Of a stretch of DNA of 64,000 bases, positions 43,336 to 53,374 are shown piece after piece. The DNA comes from Gemmataceae bacterium (lineage in GTDB: Bacteria > Planctomycetota > Planctomycetia > Gemmatales > Gemmataceae), in the NCBI GenBank assembly GCA_009691845.1, contig SIAJ01000017.1, positions 20,096 to 84,095 on the forward strand, written 5' to 3'. Position numbers and translations under genes: made by a program. Below the pieces are notes generated by a model that saw nothing but the letters and a program-made list of their open reading frames with translations, did no database searches and was not told the origin of the DNA. Every line of letters begins with the position of its first letter. Within the stretch, counting starts at the first letter, position 1.

Positions 43336-45699
43336 TCAACGCTTCTGAAACAACTCTGAGAGTACGAGATTCTCGATTACCGAGCGGAGCTTGTAGCCGT
43401 CCTTCTTGCTGGCCTGTGCGATTGCCTTGATTTGCTCGGCATCGTCGATTGTCATCACGCGGCGAAGAGCAAACGTGGCCAACTGTTCGACGAATGCCTC
43501 TGCGAAGCGGTCGAGATCCTGAACCAGCAACTGCTTGAACTCGTCTGGCCCCTTGAACGAACCCCCGTTCGGAAGGACGCCGCTGGCATCGACGAGCGGA
43601 TTATCGCCCTGGCCTCCCTGAACCTGTTCGTGGGTTCGCCAGCGTCCGATTGCATCAAAGCTGTCGAAGGCCAAGCCAAGCGGGTCGATCTTCCTATGGC
43701 ACGATGCGCAGGTCGCGTGAGTTGCGTGGGCTTCAAGTTGATTCCGGATCGTCGCCTTCGGCTTGTTGCTCGGTGTCGGGGCCAGCGGCTCGACATTTGG
43801 TGGTGGCGGTGGCGGAGTTCGACCGAAGATCGCCTCCGATACCCACACGCCTCGATGCACCGGGCGATGGCGGGTTCCGTCCGAGGTCAGCGATAGAACC
43901 GAGGCGTGCGTCAGCAGTCCCCCCCGATGATCCTCGGGGCGTAGTTTCACTTTCTGGAAGTTTGTCGATTTCAACGCGGGCATGCCGTAGTGCATCGCCA
44001 ATCGTGGATTGAGGATCGTCCAATCCGAGACGATGAACTCACGGAGCGGCAGGTTTTCCTTGAACACGGTGTCGAAATAGAGCGTCGTTTCCTGCGCCAT
44101 GCTTTCCTCGAGCCACGTATCGTAGTCGGGGTAAAGTTCCGGATCGGCTGGGAACTGACCGACGCGGTGCAGTTGCAGCCACTGCTTAGGAAAGGCACTC
44201 GTGAATCGATTGATCTTCGCGTCTCCGAGCATCCTCGTGAGTTGCGCACGCAGCACGTCGGGCTTGGCGAGCGTTCCGTTTCGGGCTGCGATGAAGAGTT
44301 CCTCATCGGGCATCGAACTCCAGAGGAAGTACGACAACCGCGAGGCAAGTTCCCAGGCAGTGATCTTGGCCCGCGACTCGCTGGTGGAACCTTCTTCCAG
44401 GCAGTAGAAGTTCTTCGAGGTCAGGATGCCAACCATCGCCGACCGATAGGCGGAGCGAAAATTCTCGCCGGCTTTCAGTTCGGCTTGCAGCAGCTTGAGG
44501 TAACGCTCGATTTCCACATCGGTCGCGGGCCGACGCCAGGCGTTCGTGGCCAATCGCTTCAGACCGGCTTGAGCTTCCGCGAGGTCGCCGTCCTTGATCG
44601 GGATCAGTCCCTCCCGTTTCTTCTTGTCCGCATCCGTCAGGATCGGCCCATCTATTTCCACCCAGTCAACCAGCAGCAGCGGATAGATCGGTTGCCCTTC
44701 TTCGTTAAAGAACTTGTAGCCCGTTGGCCGATTCTGCAGCGTGGTTTTCGTACTGCGAAACGTGAAGTTGGTGTTGCTGAGCGTGTGCCCATCGGAGAAC
44801 ATTCCGGGCGATTCGTTCTTGATCGTGTACGCTCCTTCGGGCAGGAACGCTTCGATTTCAAGGATCGTCGGTTCGCCTTCAGGGGACAGCACATCGCGTC
44901 CCAGGATCGACTTCTTCTGGCCGTGATGCCACAAGGCGAGGTGTGGCACGCGTCCTTTGAAGGAGGGCAACGCACTCAACTGAATGCGAAGGCGATAGAG
45001 GCCGGGTGAACTGACATTGAGCAGATGCTGGCCGTGGTCCGGCCAGAACAGCCAGCGTATCGGCCCCTCGTGCCCTTGGGCTTTCCACTTGCCGTCATCT
45101 GCGTCTCGGCGTGCCTTCTGGGCTTTGGGCGGCGAAGCGGGAAATGCTCGTTCGAGAACTGTTTCCGCGGCTTTGAAATAACGTTCCACATGCGAGGGGG
45201 ATAGCGACAACAGAGAACCGATGCGGTCGAAGCCATGCCAGCGTGGATCGTCGTTGAAAGCTCCCGGCAAATTCACATCGAAGTAGACGCCGAGCAAGTC
45301 GTAAGCGGTATGGCCGTATTCCTCGCGACTCAATCGATAGTGCGTGATGGGGCCGCGTTTAGCCATGCGAGCCGCCTCGCCTTCCTTGAGCCGCGTCGAG
45401 ATCCAGTCGGCGATTTTGCCAAGTTCCTCAGCCTTCGGTTGCGGTTCTTTCTTCGGCGGCATCTCGCCCGAGTTGATTCGGAAGAGCAATTCACCCCATT
45501 TTTGTGCGATCGACTGATTGGCGAAGTCACGCGACAGGATGTCCAGGCGAAACTCGCCTTTCTTCATTTTGTCGTCGTGACAACGCAGGCAGTACGTCTT
45601 GAAGAATGGTTGGACGGTCGCGTCAAAGTCGACCGGCTCAGCCGCCGTTGCAGTGCATGAAACGATCAGAAACACAACGCTGACCAGAACACGGATCAT
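43336..45699 (-). CDS. DUF1592/DUF1588/DUF1587/DUF1595/DUF1585 cytochrome-like exported protein
   Basis: A 787-residue exported protein. Signal peptide (MIRVLVSVVFLIVSCTATAA), a planctomycete cytochrome c-like domain with YCLRCHDDKMKKGEFRLD, DUF1587 (HYRLSREEYGHTAYDLLGV), DUF1595, DUF1592 (SRLSYFLWSSMPDEELF), DUF1588 (GVWVSEAIFGRTPPPPPPNV) with a second C-x2-C-H motif (CASCHRKIDPLG), and DUF1585 (MTIDDAEQIKAIAQASK). The haem-like motifs suggest redox activity, but function is unestablished. The ATG at 45699 follows AGGAGAAG. It ends the DUF1552 operon, its usual partner. Confidence 0.92.
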   Translation of the reverse strand: MIRVLVSVVFLIVSCTATAAEPVDFDATVQPFFKTYCLRCHDDKMKKGEFRLDILSRDFANQSIAQKWGELLFRINSGEMPPKKEPQPKAEELGKIADWISTRLKEGEAARMAKRGPITHYRLSREEYGHTAYDLLGVYFDVNLPGAFNDDPRWHGFDRIGSLLSLSPSHVERYFKAAETVLERAFPASPPKAQKARRDADDGKWKAQGHEGPIRWLFWPDHGQHLLNVSSPGLYRLRIQLSALPSFKGRVPHLALWHHGQKKSILGRDVLSPEGEPTILEIEAFLPEGAYTIKNESPGMFSDGHTLSNTNFTFRSTKTTLQNRPTGYKFFNEEGQPIYPLLLVDWVEIDGPILTDADKKKREGLIPIKDGDLAEAQAGLKRLATNAWRRPATDVEIERYLKLLQAELKAGENFRSAYRSAMVGILTSKNFYCLEEGSTSESRAKITAWELASRLSYFLWSSMPDEELFIAARNGTLAKPDVLRAQLTRMLGDAKINRFTSAFPKQWLQLHRVGQFPADPELYPDYDTWLEESMAQETTLYFDTVFKENLPLREFIVSDWTILNPRLAMHYGMPALKSTNFQKVKLRPEDHRGGLLTHASVLSLTSDGTRHRPVHRGVWVSEAIFGRTPPPPPPNVEPLAPTPSNKPKATIRNQLEAHATHATCASCHRKIDPLGLAFDSFDAIGRWRTHEQVQGGQGDNPLVDASGVLPNGGSFKGPDEFKQLLVQDLDRFAEAFVEQLATFALRRVMTIDDAEQIKAIAQASKKDGYKLRSVIENLVLSELFQKR

Positions 45700-45731
45700 C
45701 CGACTTCTCCTGACCTGTCCGAAAAATAATA

Positions 45732-45788
45732 GGCACACTCCGTCTGCCGTGAAATCGTCTGGAAAAGTAACGGCACACGGAGTGTGCC
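45732..45788. repeat. Intergenic inverted repeat
   Basis: Nineteen-base arms at 45732-45750 (begins GGCACACTCCG) and 45770-45788 pair with one difference. It lies in the 111-base gap between the SMP-30 gene and the DUF1592 gene, both on the minus strand. Confidence 0.6.
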
Positions 45789-45810
45789 GATTACTTTCCG
45801 ACCGCTCATC

Positions 45811-46746
45811 TCACCATTTCGCACCAGGCGGCTTGGCACCGGCATTGACCAGCCGAATGCTGTAAAGAGACGTACGCGCCGTAATGAACAACGTCTTGTA
45901 ATCCTCCCCGCCGAAGCAGAGGTTGGCCGGGCCTTCGGGAACGGCGATCTCTTCGAGCAACTTGCCATCGGCGTTGTAGATTTTCACTTTACCACTCGTC
46001 GTGTAGAGGTTGCCCTTCACGTCCACTCTCAGCCCATCACTTCCCTGGTTGATGGTGAAGAGCTTTTTCCCAAGTGCCCCGCTCTTGCTCACTTCGTAGC
46101 AGTGAATCCCGGCGGGGAGTTTGTGGTAAGCGGGATCGGGGTGCTTGGTATGACCGCCCGTGTCTGCAATGTAGATGCGGCTTTCATCAGGTGAAAAGAT
46201 GATGCCGTTGGGCATGGCGAGGTCTTTGACGACGGCTTCAACCTTACCCGTTTTCAGATCGAGTTTGAACACATAGTGGCCGGCGAGTTCTGTTTTCTCG
46301 GTCAGCCCCCACGGCGGATCGGTGAACCAGATGGTGCCATCCGATCGAATGGCCAGGTCGTTCGGCGAGTTGAATCGCTTGCCATCGAATTTGTCCACAA
46401 GCACCTTGATGCTGCCATCTTTCTCCGTTCGCACGAGGTTCCGCCCCGCGTGCTGACACGTCATGAGCCGCCCTTCGAGGTCGAGGATGTTGCCGTTGGA
46501 TTGTTCGCTCTTGCGGAATTCGGAAAGGCCGTCCCCTTCCTTCCACTGCATCAGTTTGCTGTTGGGAATGTCGGAGAAGACGAGCTTCTTATCCGCCGGT
46601 AGCCAGACGGGCCCTTCCGTGAACTTCATGCCGTCGGCAAGTTTTTTCACCGCCGCGCCGGACTCGACGAGCGACTTGGGCTCTTCGGCATAGGCACTGG
46701 CGAATGCCAGCACGAGCGGGATGGCGAGCGAAATGAACCTCTTCAT
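45811..46746 (-). CDS. SMP-30/gluconolactonase/LRE family protein
   Basis: A 311-residue six-bladed beta-propeller. Signal peptide (MKRFISLAIPLVLAFASAYA), then FTEGPVWLPADKKLVFSDIP (metal-ligand Glu), NSPNDLAIRSDGTIWFTDPPWG (Asn ligand) and GSDGLRVDVKGNLYTT with the catalytic Asp. The family hydrolyses lactones such as gluconolactone, but this exported copy could act on another ester. It lies between the DUF1552-linked gene and the DUF1592 gene on the same strand, with 24 bases to the former. Confidence 0.9.
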   Translation of the reverse strand: MKRFISLAIPLVLAFASAYAEEPKSLVESGAAVKKLADGMKFTEGPVWLPADKKLVFSDIPNSKLMQWKEGDGLSEFRKSEQSNGNILDLEGRLMTCQHAGRNLVRTEKDGSIKVLVDKFDGKRFNSPNDLAIRSDGTIWFTDPPWGLTEKTELAGHYVFKLDLKTGKVEAVVKDLAMPNGIIFSPDESRIYIADTGGHTKHPDPAYHKLPAGIHCYEVSKSGALGKKLFTINQGSDGLRVDVKGNLYTTSGKVKIYNADGKLLEEIAVPEGPANLCFGGEDYKTLFITARTSLYSIRLVNAGAKPPGAKW

Positions 46747-46770
46747 GGAGACTCCTCATGTAGTGTGTGA

Positions 46771-47991
46771 TCAAGGCAGAATCATTGTGGACGAACGCTT
46801 CTGCTCCTCCGGCGATTTTACCCGTTCCTCGAATGGCATCGTGACGAACGCCCAGCGGTCGCATTTGAGCCGCACGTTTCGGCCGGGCCGATAACCTTCC
46901 AGCACTTCCGTGAATTTCAGGCGCACTTGAATACCGCTGCTTCCCAGGGGTGGATTCTCGATCTCCTTCCAATCCAGCACTCGGCCGACCTTACGGTCGG
47001 CGCGATGGAACCAGGTTCGCAAGGTCTTCTCGGCGGTTGCAACCCAGTAGCCGGTCTCGCGGCTGGCCTTCATGTCGGCGTAGAGCGACGGATCCATCCC
47101 ACCGAACAGAGTGATGGTGAGGAGCGCGCCGCCGTAATCGAAATGCTCGATGTGATCGATCCAGCCGGGCAGCCAGCGTTGTTGCTGATAGCGCACGTGC
47201 CGACGCCGCTGAAGTTCCGTGGCGAACTTGCGACTCTCTTCATCAAGCCAGATGTCGGTGACCGTGAACTCTTTGTTGACGGCCCCCTGCGACCAACTGA
47301 GATTTAATTGGACGGTTTGCTCGGCCGCGATACGATCCAACTCGACGAGTTTCCGTTCTTTCCAGACACGGGTGACGGAGTCGATGTCAAACGTGTACTT
47401 CCCGTTGATGCCGTCCTTCACGAGTTTCCCCGTCGCGGCGACATCCAGCTTCCCCTTCTTCAAGTCTGTCGCCACGATCTTCCACGCTTGGCCTCGGCGT
47501 TGGTAGTAGCTGAAGTCGTCTTCGAGCGTGATGGCGTGGTTGTGCTTTTGGAATCGCTGGTGAGCCGGGATCGTTTCTTCCTCACCCGCTGGGGGCTCGT
47601 GAAAATAACCGTGGACGTGCGTACCGAGCGGAACGTCGCGGAGTTCCGCTGGAGCGCCGTTGTACCCGATCATTCCGTATGGGAGCATCGCGAAGTAATG
47701 CATCGGGCCATCGCCATCGAGCCGAAGCGCACCCCGGTGATTGATCGCATCGACAATCACCAGATCGCCGGAGAAATACTTGCCCGCATCGTCGGAAACG
47801 AATTTCGGTGACTTCGCTTCCTTGGCAGGCTCGGCTGCAGGGGTTGGTGGCTCCTTCTTCTTCTCCTGGGCGAAAGTGAAGAAGGCAATCGCACAGATAC
47901 CGAACAGGACGATACTACCCACCAGACTACCTTTGCCACAGTGGGAAATGCCCCTCCGGGGAGGGTGAGGACCAATGATGGAAGGTTTCAC
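46771..47991 (-). CDS. Exported hypothetical protein of the DUF1552 operon
   Basis: A 406-residue protein of no recognised family. A membrane/signal segment (VGSIVLFGICAIAFFTFAQ) occupies residues 24-42. The soluble part has a segment on GALRLDGDGPMHYFAMLPYGMIGY, an OB-like stretch (LGTHVHGYFHEPPAGEE), and repeated beta pieces to the end. The GTG at 47991 overlaps the DUF1552 stop (GTGA) and follows GGAGGTGCTGGC, a near-perfect ribosome site. A GTG at 47922 would give a shorter signal peptide and is an alternative. The overlap indicates translational coupling. Confidence 0.7.
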   Translation of the reverse strand: MKPSIIGPHPPRRGISHCGKGSLVGSIVLFGICAIAFFTFAQEKKKEPPTPAAEPAKEAKSPKFVSDDAGKYFSGDLVIVDAINHRGALRLDGDGPMHYFAMLPYGMIGYNGAPAELRDVPLGTHVHGYFHEPPAGEEETIPAHQRFQKHNHAITLEDDFSYYQRRGQAWKIVATDLKKGKLDVAATGKLVKDGINGKYTFDIDSVTRVWKERKLVELDRIAAEQTVQLNLSWSQGAVNKEFTVTDIWLDEESRKFATELQRRRHVRYQQQRWLPGWIDHIEHFDYGGALLTITLFGGMDPSLYADMKASRETGYWVATAEKTLRTWFHRADRKVGRVLDWKEIENPPLGSSGIQVRLKFTEVLEGYRPGRNVRLKCDRWAFVTMPFEERVKSPEEQKRSSTMILP

Positions 47992-49337
47992 GCCAGCACC
48001 TCCGAGAGGGTGCCGTTGCTGTCGGCGAATTTATCCGTCTTCACGTCCATCTTCTGAGCCATCGTCAGCAACAGGTTGCTCAAGTGGGCCTTGCTGTTCA
48101 CCGGATTGAAGTAGATGCCTGGGTGCTTGTCGTAGCCCTTGAAGTCCTTGATAAGGTTGAAGTCGATGTGCGTGCCGTGCTTGAAGCCGAGTTGCGTGCC
48201 TCCTGCGAGGATGATCGGCAAACTCGCATTGCCGTGGCTGTGTCCGTAGGCCATGCCGCTGCCATAGAGGGCCATCGTGGTATCGAGCAACGGTCCGTCG
48301 GCGTCCTTCACTTCGCTCAGTCGGTCGAGGAAATAGCTGAACTGCTTGATGTTGAAAGCGTCGCTATCGAGCAAATCCTGCAGGAGTTTCGGATTGCCGT
48401 TGTGGTGCGACAGCGAATGGCGGTCTTGCTTGATGCCGATCTCGGGCACGGCCGGGCCTTGCCCCTCGTTCCCCGTGCTGAAACTTGCCACACGGGTCAT
48501 GTCGGTCTGAAATGCCAGCACCATGATGTCGTACATCGTGCGGAGATATTCGCCGAGGCGTTCCATGGCAATGTCGCGATTGAGTTGCGACTGCACGGCC
48601 GGTTCGACCTTCGGCCGCGGCGTATCGAGCCACTTCTCGGCACGCTGGGTGCGAATTTCTACTTCACGCACGGAAGTCAGATACTGCTCCAGCCGACCAC
48701 GGTCATCTTTGCCGAGTTGGTTGCCCAGCGACTTGGATTCATCGAGAACCGCGTCCAGAATGCTGGCCTGGCGTTGCAATCCTCGGCGTTGTTTGGCGAT
48801 GCCGCCTTGCGGCTCCGTGAACATCTCTCGAAAGACCACGCCGGGACTCGCTTGGGCAGGTAACTGGATGCCGTCAGCACTGTAAGCCAGCGAGTGCCCC
48901 TGATTGCTCATCTCGATCGACGAGTAGCGCGTTTGCGGTGCGGTCACCTGGGTCATGAGCTGATCGACCGAGATCGTGTTGCGTTCCGATGGACCAATTT
49001 TGCCGCCCGTCAGCCAGATGGTGCTGCAGTTGTGGTGGTTGCCCAAACCGTGCGGGTGATGCAGCCCGCTAATCGGCGTGATGACCTTGCGGTGTTTTTC
49101 GAGTGCCGCGAGCGGTTTCGAGAGTTTGTAATCCGCCCCGGACGTGGGCATCTCGTACGCGGTTGTGTTGACGCCGTTGGGCAGGTAGATGAACACGCTG
49201 CGTCTCGGCCGCACGGCTTTGTCGCCGGCCAGCAATGGCCGCATGCAGTCGAGCAATGGGAGTGCCATCGTGATCCCGAGCCCGCGGAGAGCGTGCCGCC
49301 GACTGATCAGCCAGCTTTGGGAGCGGAAGTGGGACAT
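47988..49337 (-). CDS. DUF1552 family protein (Tat-exported)
   Basis: A 449-residue DUF1552 protein with a Tat signal (ISRRHALRGLGITMALPLLD). Motifs: FIYLPNGVNTTAYEMPTS, ISGLHHPHGLGNHHNCSTIWLTG, STGNEGQGPAVPEIG, LSHHNGNPKLLQDL and TTMALYGSGMAYGHSHGNASLPIILAGG. The family is related to DUF1501 and regularly accompanies DUF1592-type cytochrome-like proteins, as here. The ATG at 49337 starts the Tat signal; the open frame upstream to 49538 runs into a palindromic repeat and is not coding. Confidence 0.92.
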   Translation of the reverse strand: MSHFRSQSWLISRRHALRGLGITMALPLLDCMRPLLAGDKAVRPRRSVFIYLPNGVNTTAYEMPTSGADYKLSKPLAALEKHRKVITPISGLHHPHGLGNHHNCSTIWLTGGKIGPSERNTISVDQLMTQVTAPQTRYSSIEMSNQGHSLAYSADGIQLPAQASPGVVFREMFTEPQGGIAKQRRGLQRQASILDAVLDESKSLGNQLGKDDRGRLEQYLTSVREVEIRTQRAEKWLDTPRPKVEPAVQSQLNRDIAMERLGEYLRTMYDIMVLAFQTDMTRVASFSTGNEGQGPAVPEIGIKQDRHSLSHHNGNPKLLQDLLDSDAFNIKQFSYFLDRLSEVKDADGPLLDTTMALYGSGMAYGHSHGNASLPIILAGGTQLGFKHGTHIDFNLIKDFKGYDKHPGIYFNPVNSKAHLSNLLLTMAQKMDVKTDKFADSNGTLSEVLA

Positions 49338-49407
49338 CTGGCATCGCCCTTGGGTATTGATCCGTTCTGGCGGGTTGAAAACCGGCAAAAAACTGTTCGC
49401 AACTTCC

Positions 49408-49464
49408 CAAACTAGCCCGACGCGTAAGCGAGGGCGTCCCTCGCTTACGCGTCGGGCTAGTTTG
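49408..49464. repeat. Perfect 27-bp inverted repeat between divergent genes
   Basis: Arms at 49408-49434 and 49438-49464 (left begins CAAACTAGCCCGACGC) separated by only three bases (CGT). It lies 70 bases upstream of the DUF1552 start and 115 bases upstream of the kelch-like gene, in the shared 5' region of both. Such a long perfect arm is exceptional in this window. Confidence 0.8.
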
Positions 49465-49579
49465 AAAACAGCCTCTATCAATTCTCCCGGTTGGGCACGG
49501 AATTGCAAGCCTTTGCTTCCCGATAGTCGTTTTGGCATATCCTTGAACTCAAAGAGTCTGCCTCCATCGAAGGTCCTGC

Positions 49580-50746
49580 ATGCGCCACCTGCTCACACTC
49601 CTGTTGGCCACGTTGGTTGCGACTGGCCACGCCCAAGAACTTGCCAAGCTCCCCGCCAATAGCTGGACCGAACTCAAATACACCACCGTGCAGCCCGCCG
49701 ATCTGAGCGAAAAGGGCCAGTGGGTCAGTGCCGGCTGGAACAAGATTGCCTACGATCCGGACCACAAGCGCGTTCTCTTTTATGACCGCTGGCACGACAA
49801 GAAGCATGGTGGCACGACCATCTACGGAAATTGCCTGTTTGCGTTCGATCCGGCGAAGGCCACGCTTTCGCCAGTCAAGATCGACAACTGGGCGAAGATC
49901 GACACAAAGACCGGCGGCTATCGAACGGTCGCTCTCGCCGAGAACGGCAAGGAACCGACACCGGTGTCGCGGCACGTCTATCACGCTTTCGATTACGTGC
50001 CGGAACTAAAAAGCGTGTTCATCTGCAACGGCGCGAATCAAACGGTCATGAAGGCCGAGAAACTCGTCGGCCACGATGAGTGCGATAATGCCTGGCGTCT
50101 CGACTTGAAAACCAATACCTGGGCCCCGATCCCGTCGAAGCCGTATCCAGTCAACCATCTGGATGATGCGATGGCGTATTGCCCCGACATCAAGTCGCTC
50201 GTTTACTCGGGGAACAATGGGCAGATCTGGATACTCGATCTGAGCAAGGGCGAATGGCGCAAGGCCAAGCAGAGCCCGCCGCAACGGACCTCGTTTGGCC
50301 GAACAATTTGTTACGACCCGTCGAAGAAACGCATGTTGCTGATCGGCGGCGGTCGGCTCGACGCCTGGCAAAAAGGGGAAGCCCGCGAGTTCCGCGAGTT
50401 GTTCGGTTTCGATCCGAAGACCGAGACCATCGAAAAGCTCGCGGAAGGGCCGACCGCGTTTTATGAATCGCAACTGGCGTACGATTCCAAGCGTGAGATA
50501 TTCGTGACGGTGGCTGTGTTCAGCAAGAAGGAGCAGCCATCAGGGATGTTTAGCTATGATCCGAAGAAGAACACCTGGAGCGAGATTCGTCCGGCGAACG
50601 CGATTCCGCCGCACACGAGTTGGCACGGTTGGATGAAGCTTTGCTACGCCGGCGATGCCGATTGCTTGATCGGCATGATCCGCGACAAGATTTTTGCCTT
50701 CCGGTGCGCTCCGCCGGGATCGGCGCTCAAGCCAACAACGCCTTGA
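49580..50746 (+). CDS. Exported kelch/galactose-oxidase-like beta-propeller protein
   Basis: A 388-residue secreted protein: signal peptide ([20 protein letters not shown]) and kelch-like blades, each with a pattern of hydrophobic strand and W at the end ([73 protein letters not shown]). Kelch propellers bind ligands or act as oxidases; no copper ligands are evident. It is divergent from the DUF1552 gene. Its last 20 bases overlap the 3' end of the convergent DUF1501 gene. Confidence 0.78.
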   Translation: MRHLLTLLLATLVATGHAQELAKLPANSWTELKYTTVQPADLSEKGQWVSAGWNKIAYDPDHKRVLFYDRWHDKKHGGTTIYGNCLFAFDPAKATLSPVKIDNWAKIDTKTGGYRTVALAENGKEPTPVSRHVYHAFDYVPELKSVFICNGANQTVMKAEKLVGHDECDNAWRLDLKTNTWAPIPSKPYPVNHLDDAMAYCPDIKSLVYSGNNGQIWILDLSKGEWRKAKQSPPQRTSFGRTICYDPSKKRMLLIGGGRLDAWQKGEAREFRELFGFDPKTETIEKLAEGPTAFYESQLAYDSKREIFVTVAVFSKKEQPSGMFSYDPKKNTWSEIRPANAIPPHTSWHGWMKLCYAGDADCLIGMIRDKIFAFRCAPPGSALKPTTP

Positions 50747-52190
50747 CGATCTTGGACGCTTCCACGCCTGTCAGGCGTTGATCGAGGCCTTGGAACTTGA
50801 ATGTGAACTTGCTGTGATCAATGCCCAGGCAGTGCAGGATGGTCGCGTTGAGATCGTTCACATTCACGGGGTTTTCGGTCGCGTTGTAACTGAAGTCGTC
50901 CGTTTGGCCGTGAACGATGCCCCCCTTGACGCCGCCACCAGCCATCCACATGCAAAAGTTCCGGGGATGGTGATCGCGGCCATAGTCCGTCGCGGTCAGT
51001 TTGCCCTGGCTGTAAACGGTGCGGCCGAACTCACCGCCCCAGACCACGAGCGTTTGATTGAGCAGGCCACGACGCTTCAAATCGGTGACGAGTGCGGCCG
51101 TGGCCTGGTCCGTGTCCTTGCATTGATTGCCAAGCTGGGTCGGCAACGCCCCATGTTGATCCCAACCGCGGTGCAGAATCTGCACTGCCCGCACGCCTCG
51201 TTCCACAAGCCGGCGAGCCAGCAACACACTATTCGCGAATGTGCCCGGCTTGGTTGCATCCGGCCCGTACAGTTCGAGCGTCTCCTTCGTTTCTTTACTC
51301 AAATCGGTCAGTTCGGGAACGCTCGACTGCATGCGATACGCCATCTCGTACTGGGCGACCCGCGTCTGTGTTTCGGGATCGCCCAGGCGGTCAAGGCCCA
51401 TGGCATTGAGTTTGTTCAAGGCATCGAGCATCGTGCGTCGATCCTGGCCGGTCACGCCATCCGGGTTCTTCAGATAAAGAACCGGATCGCCCGTGCCACG
51501 TAACGCGACGCCCGTGTACTTGGTTGGCAGAAAACCGCTGGCCCACATGCGCGAAAACAGTGCTTGCCCGTTGCTCCCGACCGGGAATCGCGGCGTGAAC
51601 ACGACGAACGCGGGCAGGTCGTCACACTCGCTGCCAAGCCCATACGCGAGCCAGGAGCCAATGCTTGGCTTGCCAGGCACTTCGCTGCCGGTCATCACAA
51701 AGGTGCAGGCCGGGTCGTGATTGATGGCATTGGTGTGAACCGTTTTCACGAGCGCAATGTCATCGACGATCTTCGCGGTGTGAGGCAAAAGTTCCGAGTT
51801 CACCCACGTGCCGCACTTGCCGCCTTGAATGAACTTGTACTTGGAAGGAGCGACCGGGAACTTCCCCTGACCGCTGGTCATCGTCGTCAGCCGTTGACCG
51901 CTGCGAATACTTTCGGGTAGTTCTTTGCCAAAGTGATCCTGCAACTTTGGCTTAAAGTCCCAGAGGTCGATCTGACTCGGCCCGCCGTTCATATGCAGAT
52001 AGATAACCGACTTGGCCGTCGGCTTATGGTGAGGAAACCCAGCCAGTGCCGGATGCGGCTTCGCACCTTCCGCGCGTGCGGCACGTTCGCCCCCGAGCAT
52101 GGCGAGGGCAACGCCACCCAGGCGAATGCCCGTCGAGCCGAAGAATTGCCGGCGTGTTTGGTTCAATTCGAAATCGGAAACTGAGTTCAT
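50727..52190 (-). CDS. DUF1501 family protein
   Basis: A 487-residue DUF1501 protein with a Tat-like start ([20 protein letters not shown]). Motifs: [78 protein letters not shown] and [19 protein letters not shown]. It belongs to the branch usually found next to a DUF1549/DUF1553 gene, which is absent here. I chose the ATG at 52190, after AAAGGTG; a GTG three codons upstream is also possible. Its 3' end overlaps the convergent kelch-like gene by 20 bases. Confidence 0.92.
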   Translation of the reverse strand: MNSVSDFELNQTRRQFFGSTGIRLGGVALAMLGGERAARAEGAKPHPALAGFPHHKPTAKSVIYLHMNGGPSQIDLWDFKPKLQDHFGKELPESIRSGQRLTTMTSGQGKFPVAPSKYKFIQGGKCGTWVNSELLPHTAKIVDDIALVKTVHTNAINHDPACTFVMTGSEVPGKPSIGSWLAYGLGSECDDLPAFVVFTPRFPVGSNGQALFSRMWASGFLPTKYTGVALRGTGDPVLYLKNPDGVTGQDRRTMLDALNKLNAMGLDRLGDPETQTRVAQYEMAYRMQSSVPELTDLSKETKETLELYGPDATKPGTFANSVLLARRLVERGVRAVQILHRGWDQHGALPTQLGNQCKDTDQATAALVTDLKRRGLLNQTLVVWGGEFGRTVYSQGKLTATDYGRDHHPRNFCMWMAGGGVKGGIVHGQTDDFSYNATENPVNVNDLNATILHCLGIDHSKFTFKFQGLDQRLTGVEASKIVKALLA

Positions 52191-52239
52191 GATCGTCACC
52201 TTTGCGGCAAGCTCAGGGCCGTACGCGGACTCCGCTTGC

Positions 52240-53253
52240 CTATCCTACAATCCCTCGCCGTACCAACTCCTCCGCGACCTGAACGGCGTTGGTAGCCGCC
52301 CCTTTGCGCAGGTTGTCGGCAACGACCCAGAGATTGAGAGCGTTCGGACAACCGTGGTCTTTTCGCACTCGGCCAACAAATGTGTGGTCCTGGCCAGCCG
52401 CGTGGATCGGTTGGGGGAATTCGCCCTTGAACTCGTCCATCAGGATGACGCCCGGGGCTTTCGCCAGCGCCGCCTTCGCTTCTTCAACCGAGATCGGCCG
52501 TTCGAACTCAACGTTGATCGATTCGCTGTGCGCAATCCGCACGGGGACGCGGACGCAGGTCGGCGAGACCGCAAGAGTCGCATCGCCAAGAATCTTTCGG
52601 GTCTCGTTGACGACTTTGTTCTCTTCCTCCGTGTAGCCGTTGGGGTCGAGGGTCCAATCGAGGGTGATCACGTTCCCCGCCAGCTGTCCGCGATGGGCGG
52701 TAGGCGTGACCTTTTCGCCCTTCATCCACGAGCCGAGTTGCTGCTCGAAATCCACCAGGCCGGTCGCACCTTTTCCAGAAGACGACTGATAAGTGGAGAC
52801 GATGATTCGCTTGATTTTCGCGATGTCGTGCAACGGCTTCAACGCGACACACAGGGGAATCGCCACGCAGTTCGGGTTGGCGACGATGCCTTTCTTGATG
52901 TTCTTCAGTTCGTCCGCATTCACCTCCGGGACTACGAGCGGGCAGTCCGGGTCCATTCGCCAGGCGGACGAATTATCGACGACGATTGCACCTTGCTTGG
53001 CCGCGATCGGGCTGAATTCCTTGCTGATATTCGATGGCGTGCTGGAAAGAACGATCTGCATTCCCACAAAAGCTTCGGGACGGATGGCCTCGACGATGTA
53101 CTGTTTCCCGCCGTACTCGATCGGTTTTCCCGCACTCCGTTCCGAGGCGAGAAACTTGATGGTTTTCGCAGGAAAATTCCGTTCGTGCAGAACCTTCCGA
53201 ATCAGATCACCGACGGCACCCGTCGCGCCTACCACCGCCACGTTCACAGCCAC
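52240..53253 (-). CDS. asd: Aspartate-semialdehyde dehydrogenase
   Basis: Reduces aspartyl phosphate to aspartate semialdehyde with NADPH, the branch point to lysine, threonine, methionine and diaminopimelate. The 337 residues contain [11 protein letters not shown] (cofactor loop), the active-site cysteine C129 in [19 protein letters not shown], and H242 in [10 protein letters not shown]. The two residues after the cysteine are VA instead of the usual ST. It is a single gene here, with no lysine-pathway neighbour. Upstream is an imperfect inverted repeat. Confidence 0.95.
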   Translation of the reverse strand: MAVNVAVVGATGAVGDLIRKVLHERNFPAKTIKFLASERSAGKPIEYGGKQYIVEAIRPEAFVGMQIVLSSTPSNISKEFSPIAAKQGAIVVDNSSAWRMDPDCPLVVPEVNADELKNIKKGIVANPNCVAIPLCVALKPLHDIAKIKRIIVSTYQSSSGKGATGLVDFEQQLGSWMKGEKVTPTAHRGQLAGNVITLDWTLDPNGYTEEENKVVNETRKILGDATLAVSPTCVRVPVRIAHSESINVEFERPISVEEAKAALAKAPGVILMDEFKGEFPQPIHAAGQDHTFVGRVRKDHGCPNALNLWVVADNLRKGAATNAVQVAEELVRRGIVG

Positions 53254-53268
53254 GACAAACTCCTGTTG

Positions 53269-53369
53269 GTTTCAAGTTTTAAGTTTCAAGTTCACACACA
53301 ATCCACGATTATAGGCACTTGGCACGCGGTGTGGTTCTAACTTGAAGCTAGAAACCTGAAAGTTGAAAC
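53269..53369. repeat. Imperfect intergenic inverted repeat
   Basis: A left part of 24 bases (GTTTCAAGTTTTAAG...) at 53269-53292 pairs imperfectly with 53339-53369, which reads GTTTCAACTTTCAGG on the other strand. It fills the gap between the divergent asd and histidine kinase genes. Confidence 0.45.
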
Positions 53370-53374
53370 AATCC

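Noticed and set aside
43990..45009. 339-codon plus-strand open frame
   Set aside because: Shadow of the DUF1592-type gene on the minus strand.
49338..49538. N-terminal extension of the DUF1552 protein
   Set aside because: The extra 67 codons run through the palindromic repeat, and the Tat signal begins at the ATG at 49337.
52099..53340. 413-codon plus-strand open frame
   Set aside because: It is the reverse-complement shadow of asd, whose catalytic residues are all present on the minus strand.
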